A stretch of DNA of 64,000 nucleotides, taken from Nitzschia sp. DOCU1 (lineage: Eukaryota > Bacillariophyta > Bacillariophyceae > Bacillariales > Bacillariaceae). The position numbers and the translations under genes are program-made. Under the pieces are notes generated by a model that was not told the DNA's origin, did not search any database, and worked only from the letters and a program-made list of their open reading frames with translations. This document shows positions 1 to 11,197 of this stretch, in pieces. Location: NCBI GenBank assembly GCA_951394045.1, contig OX595986.1, positions 2,571,534 to 2,635,533 of the forward strand, written 5' to 3'. Positions within the stretch are counted from its first letter, which is position 1. Each line of letters starts with the position of its first letter.

Positions 1-3000
1 CTGTCACAAAATACTATTCTAGTGGTGGCACCTATAGAGCTACCCTACTTTCCACTAGGAGCTACTACTAGCTAGGTCCTGCTGATACTCTAGCTAGTAC
101 TACTGGTGCTATGAATACTCTAATAGCACGCACAAGCAGCGAGGAGAACGACAGGTGCTGACGTTAGTAGTAGTAAGAAGCAATAGCACCACCCCACTAC
201 TGGCAGCCAACTACTATTCCGGAGTATAATACAGATACCATTACTAGCTAGATACTAGCTGCAGATAGTAAGTTGTGGTGGCTTGTTTACCAAAAACTGT
301 GGTGGTTGTTCATGAAGCACGAGGGGGGGACACGAGGACTGTTACTTGGGTGGCGTTGTGCCTTGGCAACTCCATGATAAAAGCCCGATGAGTAAGAAGA
401 GGCTAATAGCAATAGCTAGCGGCAGTGGTGGTTGCAAAAAGATAGCTATTGTAGTGGTGGCACCAGTAGAGTAGCTAATTCTTCCACTACTAGCTACTAC
501 TAGTGAGTGAGTTCTGCTGATACACCAGTCTTAGCTACAAGTAGTAGTAGTAGCTAGCTAGTGGTAAGACTAGCACCACACCACTACTGCTAATAGTATA
601 TTGGTGATAATATATTGTAGCAGCAAACTACTATTCTGGAGTATGATACAGATATCTATCGCTACTACTTTTAGCTGTGTACTACTAGCAGCACCTGGTA
701 ACTTTGGGGGCGGCGGGAAAACCCGCGCGAAAGAGAGTCAAACAAGTCAAAAGACGGCTAATAATCTTTTTCATTAAGCATTTAGCTTTATATTTTATAA
801 AGTAAAATCGCCGGTCAGTTTCATTAAGCATTTAGCTGTCTTTATTTTCAGAGTTGACACGCCCGTCCACCCTCATGAAGCACCAGGAACATGAGAGGGT
901 TGCCGGAATCGGCAATTTTCTAGTGTTCCTGGCCGGCCGAAAAAAGAAGGGGGAAGGGGGAGAAATTCAGTGCAATTAGGGGGGAGCATTTTGCCCATTT
1001 GAAACACCATACTGTGTCTTTGGCCCCACCACAAGAAGAATGAGTTCGAGTACTACCTAGCTACAGTACTATCATAACAAGACTACTGTCGTAGCTACCA
1101 CCATACTAGTAACAATGAGCTAGTATGACCAGCAGCCAGCAGCAGCTCCAATGCAAGTAGTAAGAAGGGCGGGCGCTACTAGTAGTAGCACACGAGGACC
1201 AGTAGCTCATAATATAGTGGCTGTCACAAAATACTATTCTAGTGGTGGCACCTATAGAGCTACCCTACTTTCCACTAGGAGCTACTACTAGCTAGGTCCT
1301 GCTGATACTCTAGCTAGTACTACTGGTGCTATGAATACTCTAATAGCACGCACAAGCAGCGAGGAGAACGACAGGTGCTGACGTTAGTAGTAGTAAGAAG
1401 CAATAGCACCACCCCACTACTGGCAGCCAACTACTATTCCGGAGTATAATACAGATACCATTACTAGCTAGATACTAGCTGCAGATAGTAAGTTGTGGTG
1501 GCTTGTTTACCAAAAACTGTGGTGGTTGTTCATGAAGCACGAGGGGGGGACACGAGGACTGTTACTTGGGTGGCGTTGTGCCTTGGCAACTCCATGATAA
1601 AAGCCCGATGAGTAAGAAGAGGCTAATAGCAATAGCTAGCGGCAGTGGTGGTTGCAAAAAGATAGCTATTGTAGTGGTGGCACCAGTAGAGTAGCTAATT
1701 CTTCCACTACTAGCTACTACTAGTGAGTGAGTTCTGCTGATACACCAGTCTTAGCTACAAGTAGTAGTAGTAGCTAGCTAGTGGTAAGACTAGCACCACA
1801 CCACTACTGCTAATAGTATATTGGTGATAATATATTGTAGCAGCAAACTACTATTCTGGAGTATGATACAGATATCTATCGCTACTACTTTTAGCTGTGT
1901 ACTACTAGCAGCACCTGGTAACTTTGGGGGCGGCGGGAAAACCCGCGCGAAAGAGAGTCAAACAAGTCAAAAGACGGCTAATAATCTTTTTCATTAAGCA
2001 TTTAGCTTTATATTTTATAAAGTAAAATCGCCGGTCAGTTTCATTAAGCATTTAGCTGTCTTTATTTTCAGAGTTGACACGCCCGTCCACCCTCATGAAG
2101 CACCAGGAACATGAGAGGGTTGCCGGAATCGGCAATTTTCTAGTGTTCCTGGCCGGCCGAAAAAAGAAGGGGGAAGGGGGAGAAATTCAGTGCAATTAGG
2201 GGGGAGCATTTTGCCCATTTGAAACACCATACTGTGTCTTTGGCCCCACCACAAGAAGAATGAGTTCGAGTACTACCTAGCTACAGTACTATCATAACAA
2301 GACTACTGTCGTAGCTACCACCATACTAGTAACAATGAGCTAGTATGACCAGCAGCCAGCAGCAGCTCCAATGCAAGTAGTAAGAAGGGCGGGCGCTACT
2401 AGTAGTAGCACACGAGGACCAGTAGCTCATAATATAGTGGCTGTCACAAAATACTATTCTAGTGGTGGCACCTATAGAGCTACCCTACTTTCCACTAGGA
2501 GCTACTACTAGCTAGGTCCTGCTGATACTCTAGCTAGTACTACTGGTGCTATGAATACTCTAATAGCACGCACAAGCAGCGAGGAGAACGACAGGTGCTG
2601 ACGTTAGTAGTAGTAAGAAGCAATAGCACCACCCCACTACTGGCAGCCAACTACTATTCCGGAGTATAATACAGATACCATTACTAGCTAGATACTAGCT
2701 GCAGATAGTAAGTTGTGGTGGCTTGTTTACCAAAAACTGTGGTGGTTGTTCATGAAGCACGAGGGGGGGACACGAGGACTGTTACTTGGGTGGCGTTGTG
2801 CCTTGGCAACTCCATGATAAAAGCCCGATGAGTAAGAAGAGGCTAATAGCAATAGCTAGCGGCAGTGGTGGTTGCAAAAAGATAGCTATTGTAGTGGTGG
2901 CACCAGTAGAGTAGCTAATTCTTCCACTACTAGCTACTACTAGTGAGTGAGTTCTGCTGATACACCAGTCTTAGCTACAAGTAGTAGTAGTAGCTAGCTA

Positions 3001-6000
3001 GTGGTAAGACTAGCACCACACCACTACTGCTAATAGTATATTGGTGATAATATATTGTAGCAGCAAACTACTATTCTGGAGTATGATACAGATATCTATC
3101 GCTACTACTTTTAGCTGTGTACTACTAGCAGCACCTGGTAACTTTGGGGGCGGCGGGAAAACCCGCGCGAAAGAGAGTCAAACAAGTCAAAAGACGGCTA
3201 ATAATCTTTTTCATTAAGCATTTAGCTTTATATTTTATAAAGTAAAATCGCCGGTCAGTTTCATTAAGCATTTAGCTGTCTTTATTTTCAGAGTTGACAC
3301 GCCCGTCCACCCTCATGAAGCACCAGGAACATGAGAGGGTTGCCGGAATCGGCAATTTTCTAGTGTTCCTGGCCGGCCGAAAAAAGAAGGGGGAAGGGGG
3401 AGAAATTCAGTGCAATTAGGGGGGAGCATTTTGCCCATTTGAAACACCATACTGTGTCTTTGGCCCCACCACAAGAAGAATGAGTTCGAGTACTACCTAG
3501 CTACAGTACTATCATAACAAGACTACTGTCGTAGCTACCACCATACTAGTAACAATGAGCTAGTATGACCAGCAGCCAGCAGCAGCTCCAATGCAAGTAG
3601 TAAGAAGGGCGGGCGCTACTAGTAGTAGCACACGAGGACCAGTAGCTCATAATATAGTGGCTGTCACAAAATACTATTCTAGTGGTGGCACCTATAGAGC
3701 TACCCTACTTTCCACTAGGAGCTACTACTAGCTAGGTCCTGCTGATACTCTAGCTAGTACTACTGGTGCTATGAATACTCTAATAGCACGCACAAGCAGC
3801 GAGGAGAACGACAGGTGCTGACGTTAGTAGTAGTAAGAAGCAATAGCACCACCCCACTACTGGCAGCCAACTACTATTCCGGAGTATAATACAGATACCA
3901 TTACTAGCTAGATACTAGCTGCAGATAGTAAGTTGTGGTGGCTTGTTTACCAAAAACTGTGGTGGTTGTTCATGAAGCACGAGGGGGGGACACGAGGACT
4001 GTTACTTGGGTGGCGTTGTGCCTTGGCAACTCCATGATAAAAGCCCGATGAGTAAGAAGAGGCTAATAGCAATAGCTAGCGGCAGTGGTGGTTGCAAAAA
4101 GATAGCTATTGTAGTGGTGGCACCAGTAGAGTAGCTAATTCTTCCACTACTAGCTACTACTAGTGAGTGAGTTCTGCTGATACACCAGTCTTAGCTACAA
4201 GTAGTAGTAGTAGCTAGCTAGTGGTAAGACTAGCACCACACCACTACTGCTAATAGTATATTGGTGATAATATATTGTAGCAGCAAACTACTATTCTGGA
4301 GTATGATACAGATATCTATCGCTACTACTTTTAGCTGTGTACTACTAGCAGCACCTGGTAACTTTGGGGGCGGCGGGAAAACCCGCGCGAAAGAGAGTCA
4401 AACAAGTCAAAAGACGGCTAATAATCTTTTTCATTAAGCATTTAGCTTTATATTTTATAAAGTAAAATCGCCGGTCAGTTTCATTAAGCATTTAGCTGTC
4501 TTTATTTTCAGAGTTGACACGCCCGTCCACCCTCATGAAGCACCAGGAACATGAGAGGGTTGCCGGAATCGGCAATTTTCTAGTGTTCCTGGCCGGCCGA
4601 AAAAAGAAGGGGGAAGGGGGAGAAATTCAGTGCAATTAGGGGGGAGCATTTTGCCCATTTGAAACACCATACTGTGTCTTTGGCCCCACCACAAGAAGAA
4701 TGAGTTCGAGTACTACCTAGCTACAGTACTATCATAACAAGACTACTGTCGTAGCTACCACCATACTAGTAACAATGAGCTAGTATGACCAGCAGCCAGC
4801 AGCAGCTCCAATGCAAGTAGTAAGAAGGGCGGGCGCTACTAGTAGTAGCACACGAGGACCAGTAGCTCATAATATAGTGGCTGTCACAAAATACTATTCT
4901 AGTGGTGGCACCTATAGAGCTACCCTACTTTCCACTAGGAGCTACTACTAGCTAGGTCCTGCTGATACTCTAGCTAGTACTACTGGTGCTATGAATACTC
5001 TAATAGCACGCACAAGCAGCGAGGAGAACGACAGGTGCTGACGTTAGTAGTAGTAAGAAGCAATAGCACCACCCCACTACTGGCAGCCAACTACTATTCC
5101 GGAGTATAATACAGATACCATTACTAGCTAGATACTAGCTGCAGATAGTAAGTTGTGGTGGCTTGTTTACCAAAAACTGTGGTGGTTGTTCATGAAGCAC
5201 GAGGGGGGGACACGAGGACTGTTACTTGGGTGGCGTTGTGCCTTGGCAACTCCATGATAAAAGCCCGATGAGTAAGAAGAGGCTAATAGCAATAGCTAGC
5301 GGCAGTGGTGGTTGCAAAAAGATAGCTATTGTAGTGGTGGCACCAGTAGAGTAGCTAATTCTTCCACTACTAGCTACTACTAGTGAGTGAGTTCTGCTGA
5401 TACACCAGTCTTAGCTACAAGTAGTAGTAGTAGCTAGCTAGTGGTAAGACTAGCACCACACCACTACTGCTAATAGTATATTGGTGATAATATATTGTAG
5501 CAGCAAACTACTATTCTGGAGTATGATACAGATATCTATCGCTACTACTTTTAGCTGTGTACTACTAGCAGCACCTGGTAACTTTGGGGGCGGCGGGAAA
5601 ACCCGCGCGAAAGAGAGTCAAACAAGTCAAAAGACGGCTAATAATCTTTTTCATTAAGCATTTAGCTTTATATTTTATAAAGTAAAATCGCCGGTCAGTT
5701 TCATTAAGCATTTAGCTGTCTTTATTTTCAGAGTTGACACGCCCGTCCACCCTCATGAAGCACCAGGAACATGAGAGGGTTGCCGGAATCGGCAATTTTC
5801 TAGTGTTCCTGGCCGGCCGAAAAAAGAAGGGGGAAGGGGGAGAAATTCAGTGCAATTAGGGGGGAGCATTTTGCCCATTTGAAACACCATACTGTGTCTT
5901 TGGCCCCACCACAAGAAGAATGAGTTCGAGTACTACCTAGCTACAGTACTATCATAACAAGACTACTGTCGTAGCTACCACCATACTAGTAACAATGAGC

Positions 6001-7010
6001 TAGTATGACCAGCAGCCAGCAGCAGCTCCAATGCAAGTAGTAAGAAGGGCGGGCGCTACTAGTAGTAGCACACGAGGACCAGTAGCTCATAATATAGTGG
6101 CTGTCACAAAATACTATTCTAGTGGTGGCACCTATAGAGCTACCCTACTTTCCACTAGGAGCTACTACTAGCTAGGTCCTGCTGATACTCTAGCTAGTAC
6201 TACTGGTGCTATGAATACTCTAATAGCACGCACAAGCAGCGAGGAGAACGACAGGTGCTGACGTTAGTAGTAGTAAGAAGCAATAGCACCACCCCACTAC
6301 TGGCAGCCAACTACTATTCCGGAGTATAATACAGATACCATTACTAGCTAGATACTAGCTGCAGATAGTAAGTTGTGGTGGCTTGTTTACCAAAAACTGT
6401 GGTGGTTGTTCATGAAGCACGAGGGGGGGACACGAGGACTGTTACTTGGGTGGCGTTGTGCCTTGGCAACTCCATGATAAAAGCCCGATGAGTAAGAAGA
6501 GGCTAATAGCAATAGCTAGCGGCAGTGGTGGTTGCAAAAAGATAGCTATTGTAGTGGTGGCACCAGTAGAGTAGCTAATTCTTCCACTACTAGCTACTAC
6601 TAGTGAGTGAGTTCTGCTGATACACCAGTCTTAGCTACAAGTAGTAGTAGTAGCTAGCTAGTGGTAAGACTAGCACCACACCACTACTGCTAATAGTATA
6701 TTGGTGATAATATATTGTAGCAGCAAACTACTATTCTGGAGTATGATACAGATATCTATCGCTACTACTTTTAGCTGTGTACTACTAGCAGCACCTGGTA
6801 ACTTTGGGGGCGGCGGGAAAACCCGCGCGAAAGAGAGTCAAACAAGTCAAAAGACGGCTAATAATCTTTTTCATTAAGCATTTAGCTTTATATTTTATAA
6901 AGTAAAATCGCCGGTCAGTTTCATTAAGCATTTAGCTGTCTTTATTTTCAGAGTTGACACGCCCGTCCACCCTCATGAAGCACCAGGAACATGAGAGGGT
7001 TGCCGGAATC
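1..7010. repeat. 1,220-bp satellite array, 5.75 copies
   Basis: The segment starting CTGTCACAAAATACTATTCT recurs at 1, 1221, 2441, 3661, 4881 and 6101, giving an exact period of 1,220 bp. Five units are complete and the sixth stops after 910 bp, at 7010. Lines that fall in the same register (copies 1 and 4) look identical, and I saw no difference in the others. The unit is rich in CTAG, TAGTAG and CTACTA, which place stop codons in all six frames, so no reading frame of 60 codons occurs in 7 kb. The array may continue left of the window. Its position next to a gene-rich arm fits a subtelomeric or interstitial satellite, but no telomere repeat is visible. Identical copies point to recent amplification, strong homogenisation or assembly duplication. 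Confidence 0.98.
883..932. repeat. Nested hairpin in each satellite unit (first copy shown)
   Basis: CCAGGAACA at 883-891 is the reverse complement of TGTTCCTGG at 924-932. Inside this stem, TGCCG at 901-905 pairs with CGGCA at 910-914 around a 4-base loop. The structure recurs in every complete unit at +1,220 bp. The partial last unit ends at unit position 910, within the inner hairpin. Confidence 0.8.
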
Positions 7011-7568
7011 ATGACTTGTTGAATGGCTGGCCGTTGCTGATAGCTATGATATGATGATAGGTACACTACGAAGTCATGACAAGTCATTTCACCATATACA
7101 TACAAATGCCCTTCCACTCCTTTTCTTATTACTCTATTGCCTCATCATTTGGAGAATCCATCGAATTGTCAATGCGACAGCGTACCTGGTACTACCGGGT
7201 TCTGATTTATGCATGTGAAACTATCGTACTTAGAAAACGCAGATTTTCATTACCATGATTATTCATTCAGTTGAAGGCATATAAAGATGTTGAACTGCAA
7301 GGATTCGGGGTTGGATCGGCTCGGTGTTGTGGTTGGCGTGTGTGCTCTCGCAACGCCATAATGCGAGTGAGCTCCTGTCGTCTTTCTGACGACGCCATCG
7401 ACGCGTCGCAGCCGTCTCGCTCTCGCGACTCTCTGCATCATAGTAACAGCGCTGGATATCTTTTGGACGCTTGATAATCGTATTTGACTTCGCGACATTT
7501 ACTCTTCTTGTCCGTTTGCTCACTCGAAGCAAAAAGAAGCACCCGACCCCCCTTCATTTGATTCGAGG
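7011..7568. other. Array junction and upstream region of the Gln-rich gene
   Basis: This is non-satellite sequence between the array end and the first gene. ATGACTTGT (7011-7019) directly abuts the array and is repeated inverted as ACAAGTCAT at 7079-7087. No convincing gene is seen. The last 200 bp presumably hold the promoter and 5' leader of the gene starting at 7569. Confidence 0.6.
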
Positions 7569-8378
7569 ATGATCAAGTTTCGGCCGATTGACGAAGGTAA
7601 GTGCATTCTATGGCGGACCAAAGTATTTTGATTCATGCATTTCACTAACATTGTCATCGAAGAACTTAAAGATCTCCACAAACCGCTCGCCGTTACAGTT
7701 TCCGAGGACGACACTGATGTAAGTATCTGTCGTGTTGTTGATGATGCTGCGAAAGTATGGAGCCTCAAAACCTCACCACACGCTGCACTCCCAATACTAT
7801 TCCTACTTGACTAGTCGGCACTCGATGGTTTTCGCGTGACGAACAGCGGGAGCGTTATGATCCCAAGCGGGATGACAAAGCCGTTTATGGAACAGAGGGC
7901 GAGCAGCACCGCTAGCACCATGAGCACCTCCCATAGTTCCGTCAATCCGTATCCGACGCCGGCAGCCCAGTCTTACCAAGATTCGTACTACCAGCAACAG
8001 TACCAGTTGCAGCTTCAACAAAAGCAATATATGATGCATCAACAGCAGCAACAACAACAACTGCATATGCAGCATATGCAAAGGCAATACCAGCAAGGTT
8101 ACTACTCAAATTCTTTGCCCCGTTCGCTCCCTCGTTACCAGGGAGGATATTCCCATTCTCCTAGACCCATGCCTTCATCGTTACCTGCTTCATTGCCCCA
8201 GGCGTACCCCCACCATATGGCTCCACCTCAACCCCCCGCTTATCCAGGGATGTCGCCCCTTGGAATGTCGCCAATGGGAATGGAGTATTCTCCCATGGCT
8301 CACCACCAACAGCAGCACTATCCACACGGGCATCCGAACCCGCAGTATGGGTATCCAGCATATGGCTGGCAGGCATGA
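7569..8378 (+). CDS. Glutamine-rich low-complexity protein, function unknown
   Basis: Three exons are inferred: 7569-7596, 7663-7718 and 7815-8378. Both introns start GTAAGT and end AG, and the joins keep frame, giving 215 residues. The N-terminal ~40 residues (MIKFRPIDEELKDLHKP...) look ordered and acidic. The rest is low complexity: a Gln/Tyr/Met/His-rich stretch at about residues 80-125 with an uninterrupted Gln run, then Pro/Ser/Tyr/Gly-rich sequence with SPLGMSPMGM-like repeats. This resembles prion-like regions of RNA-binding or condensate proteins, but no RNA-binding domain is seen. I do not recognise the family. The gene converges on the next one, with 135 bp between stop codons. Confidence 0.75.
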
Positions 8379-8513
8379 ATGATTCGAAACAAGCAAGAAT
8401 TACTGTAGGGGAGAATGGATCCAGGAGGTCACGACCCGTTTCCGGCTCAAAAAAGTTACAGTTTTGATCCACCGCGCAGAAAAATAATCACAGTTTAGAA
8501 CTCAATTTTGTTA

Positions 8514-10046
8514 TCAGTCCGTTTCGTCAATACCAAAGCGCTTGAAAGTGTAAAAGGAAGTGCTCCCTTGTTTCAGCCGACCTTCGTGGTTGTAGACTCT
8601 CGAAATCTTCGAGAAGCACAAACTGGGAAACTTCATGTCACCAGCATCACTGTCGATATCCATAGCTTCAAGCATACGGCCACTCTCATCTCCCACCTTG
8701 GTAGTCTGGAAAATAGCAAACTCGGTATAGAATGGCTTTGCCTTCTTTTGGTCGAAGGAAAGATAACGCGGAGCCCGTATGCACGCTGGTCCGACCAGAA
8801 AGCCAACCATATTCGCCGACCAGTCAATGAATACCATTCGCTCTGCCTTTGGTGTCCGCCGAGACAAACTTTCGTTAACGCAAACATTACCATTTTCTGA
8901 CTTACTCAAGCAATCTGCGAGCTTATCACCCATTGCTTTGCCAACATCCACCACTTGTCGGATCTCCTCCCCAAAATTCCACATCCACCTCCAAGCAACC
9001 TTTTGTACGCCCACAGACCAGTCAGCAAAGTTCCTTTTCAAATCCAAAGAAGACGGCGCCACCATCACACCCGAAGAACCACCAAATCCTTGCCCAGTGG
9101 ATGACTCCCCAAATGGAACACTCGGATTGTTTCTAATAATGGCATCTCCTAGCCATACCCCGGATGATATCTCTAACAAACTGATATCGTGAAGAGTCAG
9201 CGCTTGGTTTCCTTCGTCCGATGACATGCTTTGGCCGAGCTTTTCAAACAGCGAGTCGGAAGAGGATGTCGCTCCCTGCTGCGGGGATGGATTATCTGAA
9301 GGTATATCGGTTTTCATGTTAGCGGTCAACTTCTCGACCAGTCTGTCGACATCGTTTTGCATCTCGATGAGGTCCTCTGCTGTCAGTTGGTTTCCGTTTC
9401 CTTCTCTTTGACCGGCCTTTTCATCACTTTGTAATCCTTGTTTGACTCTAGTCTCTTCACAAACGACGACCCTCTGTAGCGATTGGTCCATGGAATAAAG
9501 CAGAAAGCATTTCAGTCGTTTGTCCTCCGATGCTGCAATGCAATGTTCGATCGCGAACTGGCTGATTTTGTCGGTCCCGGTTATAACGGATGGCAAATCT
9601 GGCAAAGAGACATCCAGCGAGTAAGAGGCATCCACTGAATCTACGTCAAGGCTGCAGTCCAACAAAGACAGATTCCTGGCCTTGAATTTTCCTTCGTCCC
9701 ATGAAAATGTTTCAGTCAGACTATAGTCTCGATCAGAATTCAGCCCAAGTTTAACCGAAATTTCATAGTCGGGCGAGACTTTGCGCTGAACGATACCGGC
9801 AGCGGTGTCGGGTAACACCGTGAAAGATCGTGCTTTCCCCTTCCATCTACCTTCATGAAAGTCGGCTAGTGATCGCAGAGCCTCCACGGCTTGGTCATCC
9901 TGCCCACCGTAGCTGGACAGTAGTCTAATCTCTCTCCTGGGTTGATGCATTCTTCGTCGTCGGCTTGAGGTGAAACCGTGGACAACGGTGACACGCACCA
10001 AAAACCAAAGCAGAAGAATGGCATTTGTCCCTGAGGGGAATTTCAT
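8514..10046 (-). CDS. Plastid-targeted lipocalin-like (DUF3598-like) protein
   Basis: A single-exon frame of 510 residues starts at an ATG at 10046. Residues 1-25 form a signal peptide followed by G-F and a basic stretch (FTSSRRRRMHQPRR), the pattern of a diatom bipartite plastid presequence. The mature part starts with an EGRWKGKARSF segment, and an FAIEHCIAASEDKRLKCFLL segment recalls DUF3598 or CpcS/CpeT-type lipocalin-like chromophore-binding proteins. The middle (about 220-300) is a polar linker. The C-terminal half has VWLGDAIIRN, conserved Trp residues and an SFYTFKRFGID end. Family assignment is tentative; plastid import is the better supported inference. A role in pigment or bilin handling is only a possibility. 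Confidence 0.6.
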   Translation of the reverse strand: MKFPSGTNAILLLWFLVRVTVVHGFTSSRRRRMHQPRREIRLLSSYGGQDDQAVEALRSLADFHEGRWKGKARSFTVLPDTAAGIVQRKVSPDYEISVKLGLNSDRDYSLTETFSWDEGKFKARNLSLLDCSLDVDSVDASYSLDVSLPDLPSVITGTDKISQFAIEHCIAASEDKRLKCFLLYSMDQSLQRVVVCEETRVKQGLQSDEKAGQREGNGNQLTAEDLIEMQNDVDRLVEKLTANMKTDIPSDNPSPQQGATSSSDSLFEKLGQSMSSDEGNQALTLHDISLLEISSGVWLGDAIIRNNPSVPFGESSTGQGFGGSSGVMVAPSSLDLKRNFADWSVGVQKVAWRWMWNFGEEIRQVVDVGKAMGDKLADCLSKSENGNVCVNESLSRRTPKAERMVFIDWSANMVGFLVGPACIRAPRYLSFDQKKAKPFYTEFAIFQTTKVGDESGRMLEAMDIDSDAGDMKFPSLCFSKISRVYNHEGRLKQGSTSFYTFKRFGIDETD

Positions 10047-11197
10047 TGTGCTGAGGGATTATTACGAGGGTAGCTCTAATACTACTTCTCTCCATGGTTT
10101 GTGATGACAAACAATGAGATGAAGCAGTTGGATCTTTTGGCAGCTTCTCGCTATCTAGTAGAGAGGTCTCGTCCCACCGCATCGGCACGTTTCTTCGAAC
10201 CACGACTGACGGAATGACAGACGCTGCGACCACCTGACGACTGACTCACGGGCACGACAATGGCGGTTTGGAACAAAAAACGTCCGACAAGGCCGCTTTC
10301 TTGGAAGGCAAATTCTAGATGAGTCCTTCACAACCGGTAAAATCATCCATTCATTGAGTGCCTTTGAATGAGCCGGAGAGATGTCTCCAAGGTCATTGTT
10401 TGCTTTGATTCCACAACGTGAGAAAAACCATCAAAACCGATTTGGGGGGGGTGTTCGGACGATTTTCAGTATTTTTCGAAAAAAGCGCGCGTGCTTTACC
10501 CGTAATTTTTAAATAAAATAACGTCTAATTTGATATCGCGTGGATCTCCTATTATTTGGTTAACACAATGCGCACTTTGCGGCGCCGGCAGGGCCCCTAC
10601 CCCACCGCGCCATCGATTTTCACGGTCTCTCCTTATTTTTTTTAGGGAGAACCACGGACCGTTATCTAGAGAGCCAGAGTATGCATACGCATACTAACGA
10701 CGCTATTATGGACCTTTGGATATTCGGTACTCATCGTACCTGCAGCAACAATCGGCATGCTAATATGAACTTACATCATGTTCTACAAGCAGAATTTGCT
10801 GATATGCAGTGAGCAGTATCATACCTAGTCGCATTTGCTATTCCTGCTTAAGCTAGAGGACCGACTGCGACACTCTAGAGTCTAGCAACATAAAGCGCAT
10901 AAAATAGATATTCCAGCACGGCGACGGGTTGGAATGTTTGCTCATCACGCTGCCTATAGATCTCCACTTGAGCTAGTGACGGAAGGAAGTGGGCTCTACA
11001 GGAAATTAAAGCAAAGATCACTTTGTTCCCAGCGTAAACGATGAGAGTGGTGCATTGGGCCTGAAGGCCACACAACTTTCGAAACATAATATTGCTGTTC
11101 ACATTGGCTGAAGATTAGAGTTTATGACCTAGAAACGATCTTTAGTACATAGAACTTACTAGACGTATTATGAAATGTCCAAAAACGTTTCCTTCTA
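10047..11197. other. Intergenic region
   Basis: This 1.15-kb stretch lies upstream of the plastid lipocalin-like gene and downstream of the acidic membrane protein gene. It contains a G8 run near 10445 and AT-rich patches near 10510-10560. Short frames on either strand lack an ATG start or recognisable sequence. I see no gene or RNA. Confidence 0.5.

Noticed and set aside
1..7010. CRISPR or rDNA spacer interpretation of the long repeat
   Set aside because: The period is 1,220 bp with no short repeat-spacer alternation, and no rRNA-like sequence was seen in the unit.
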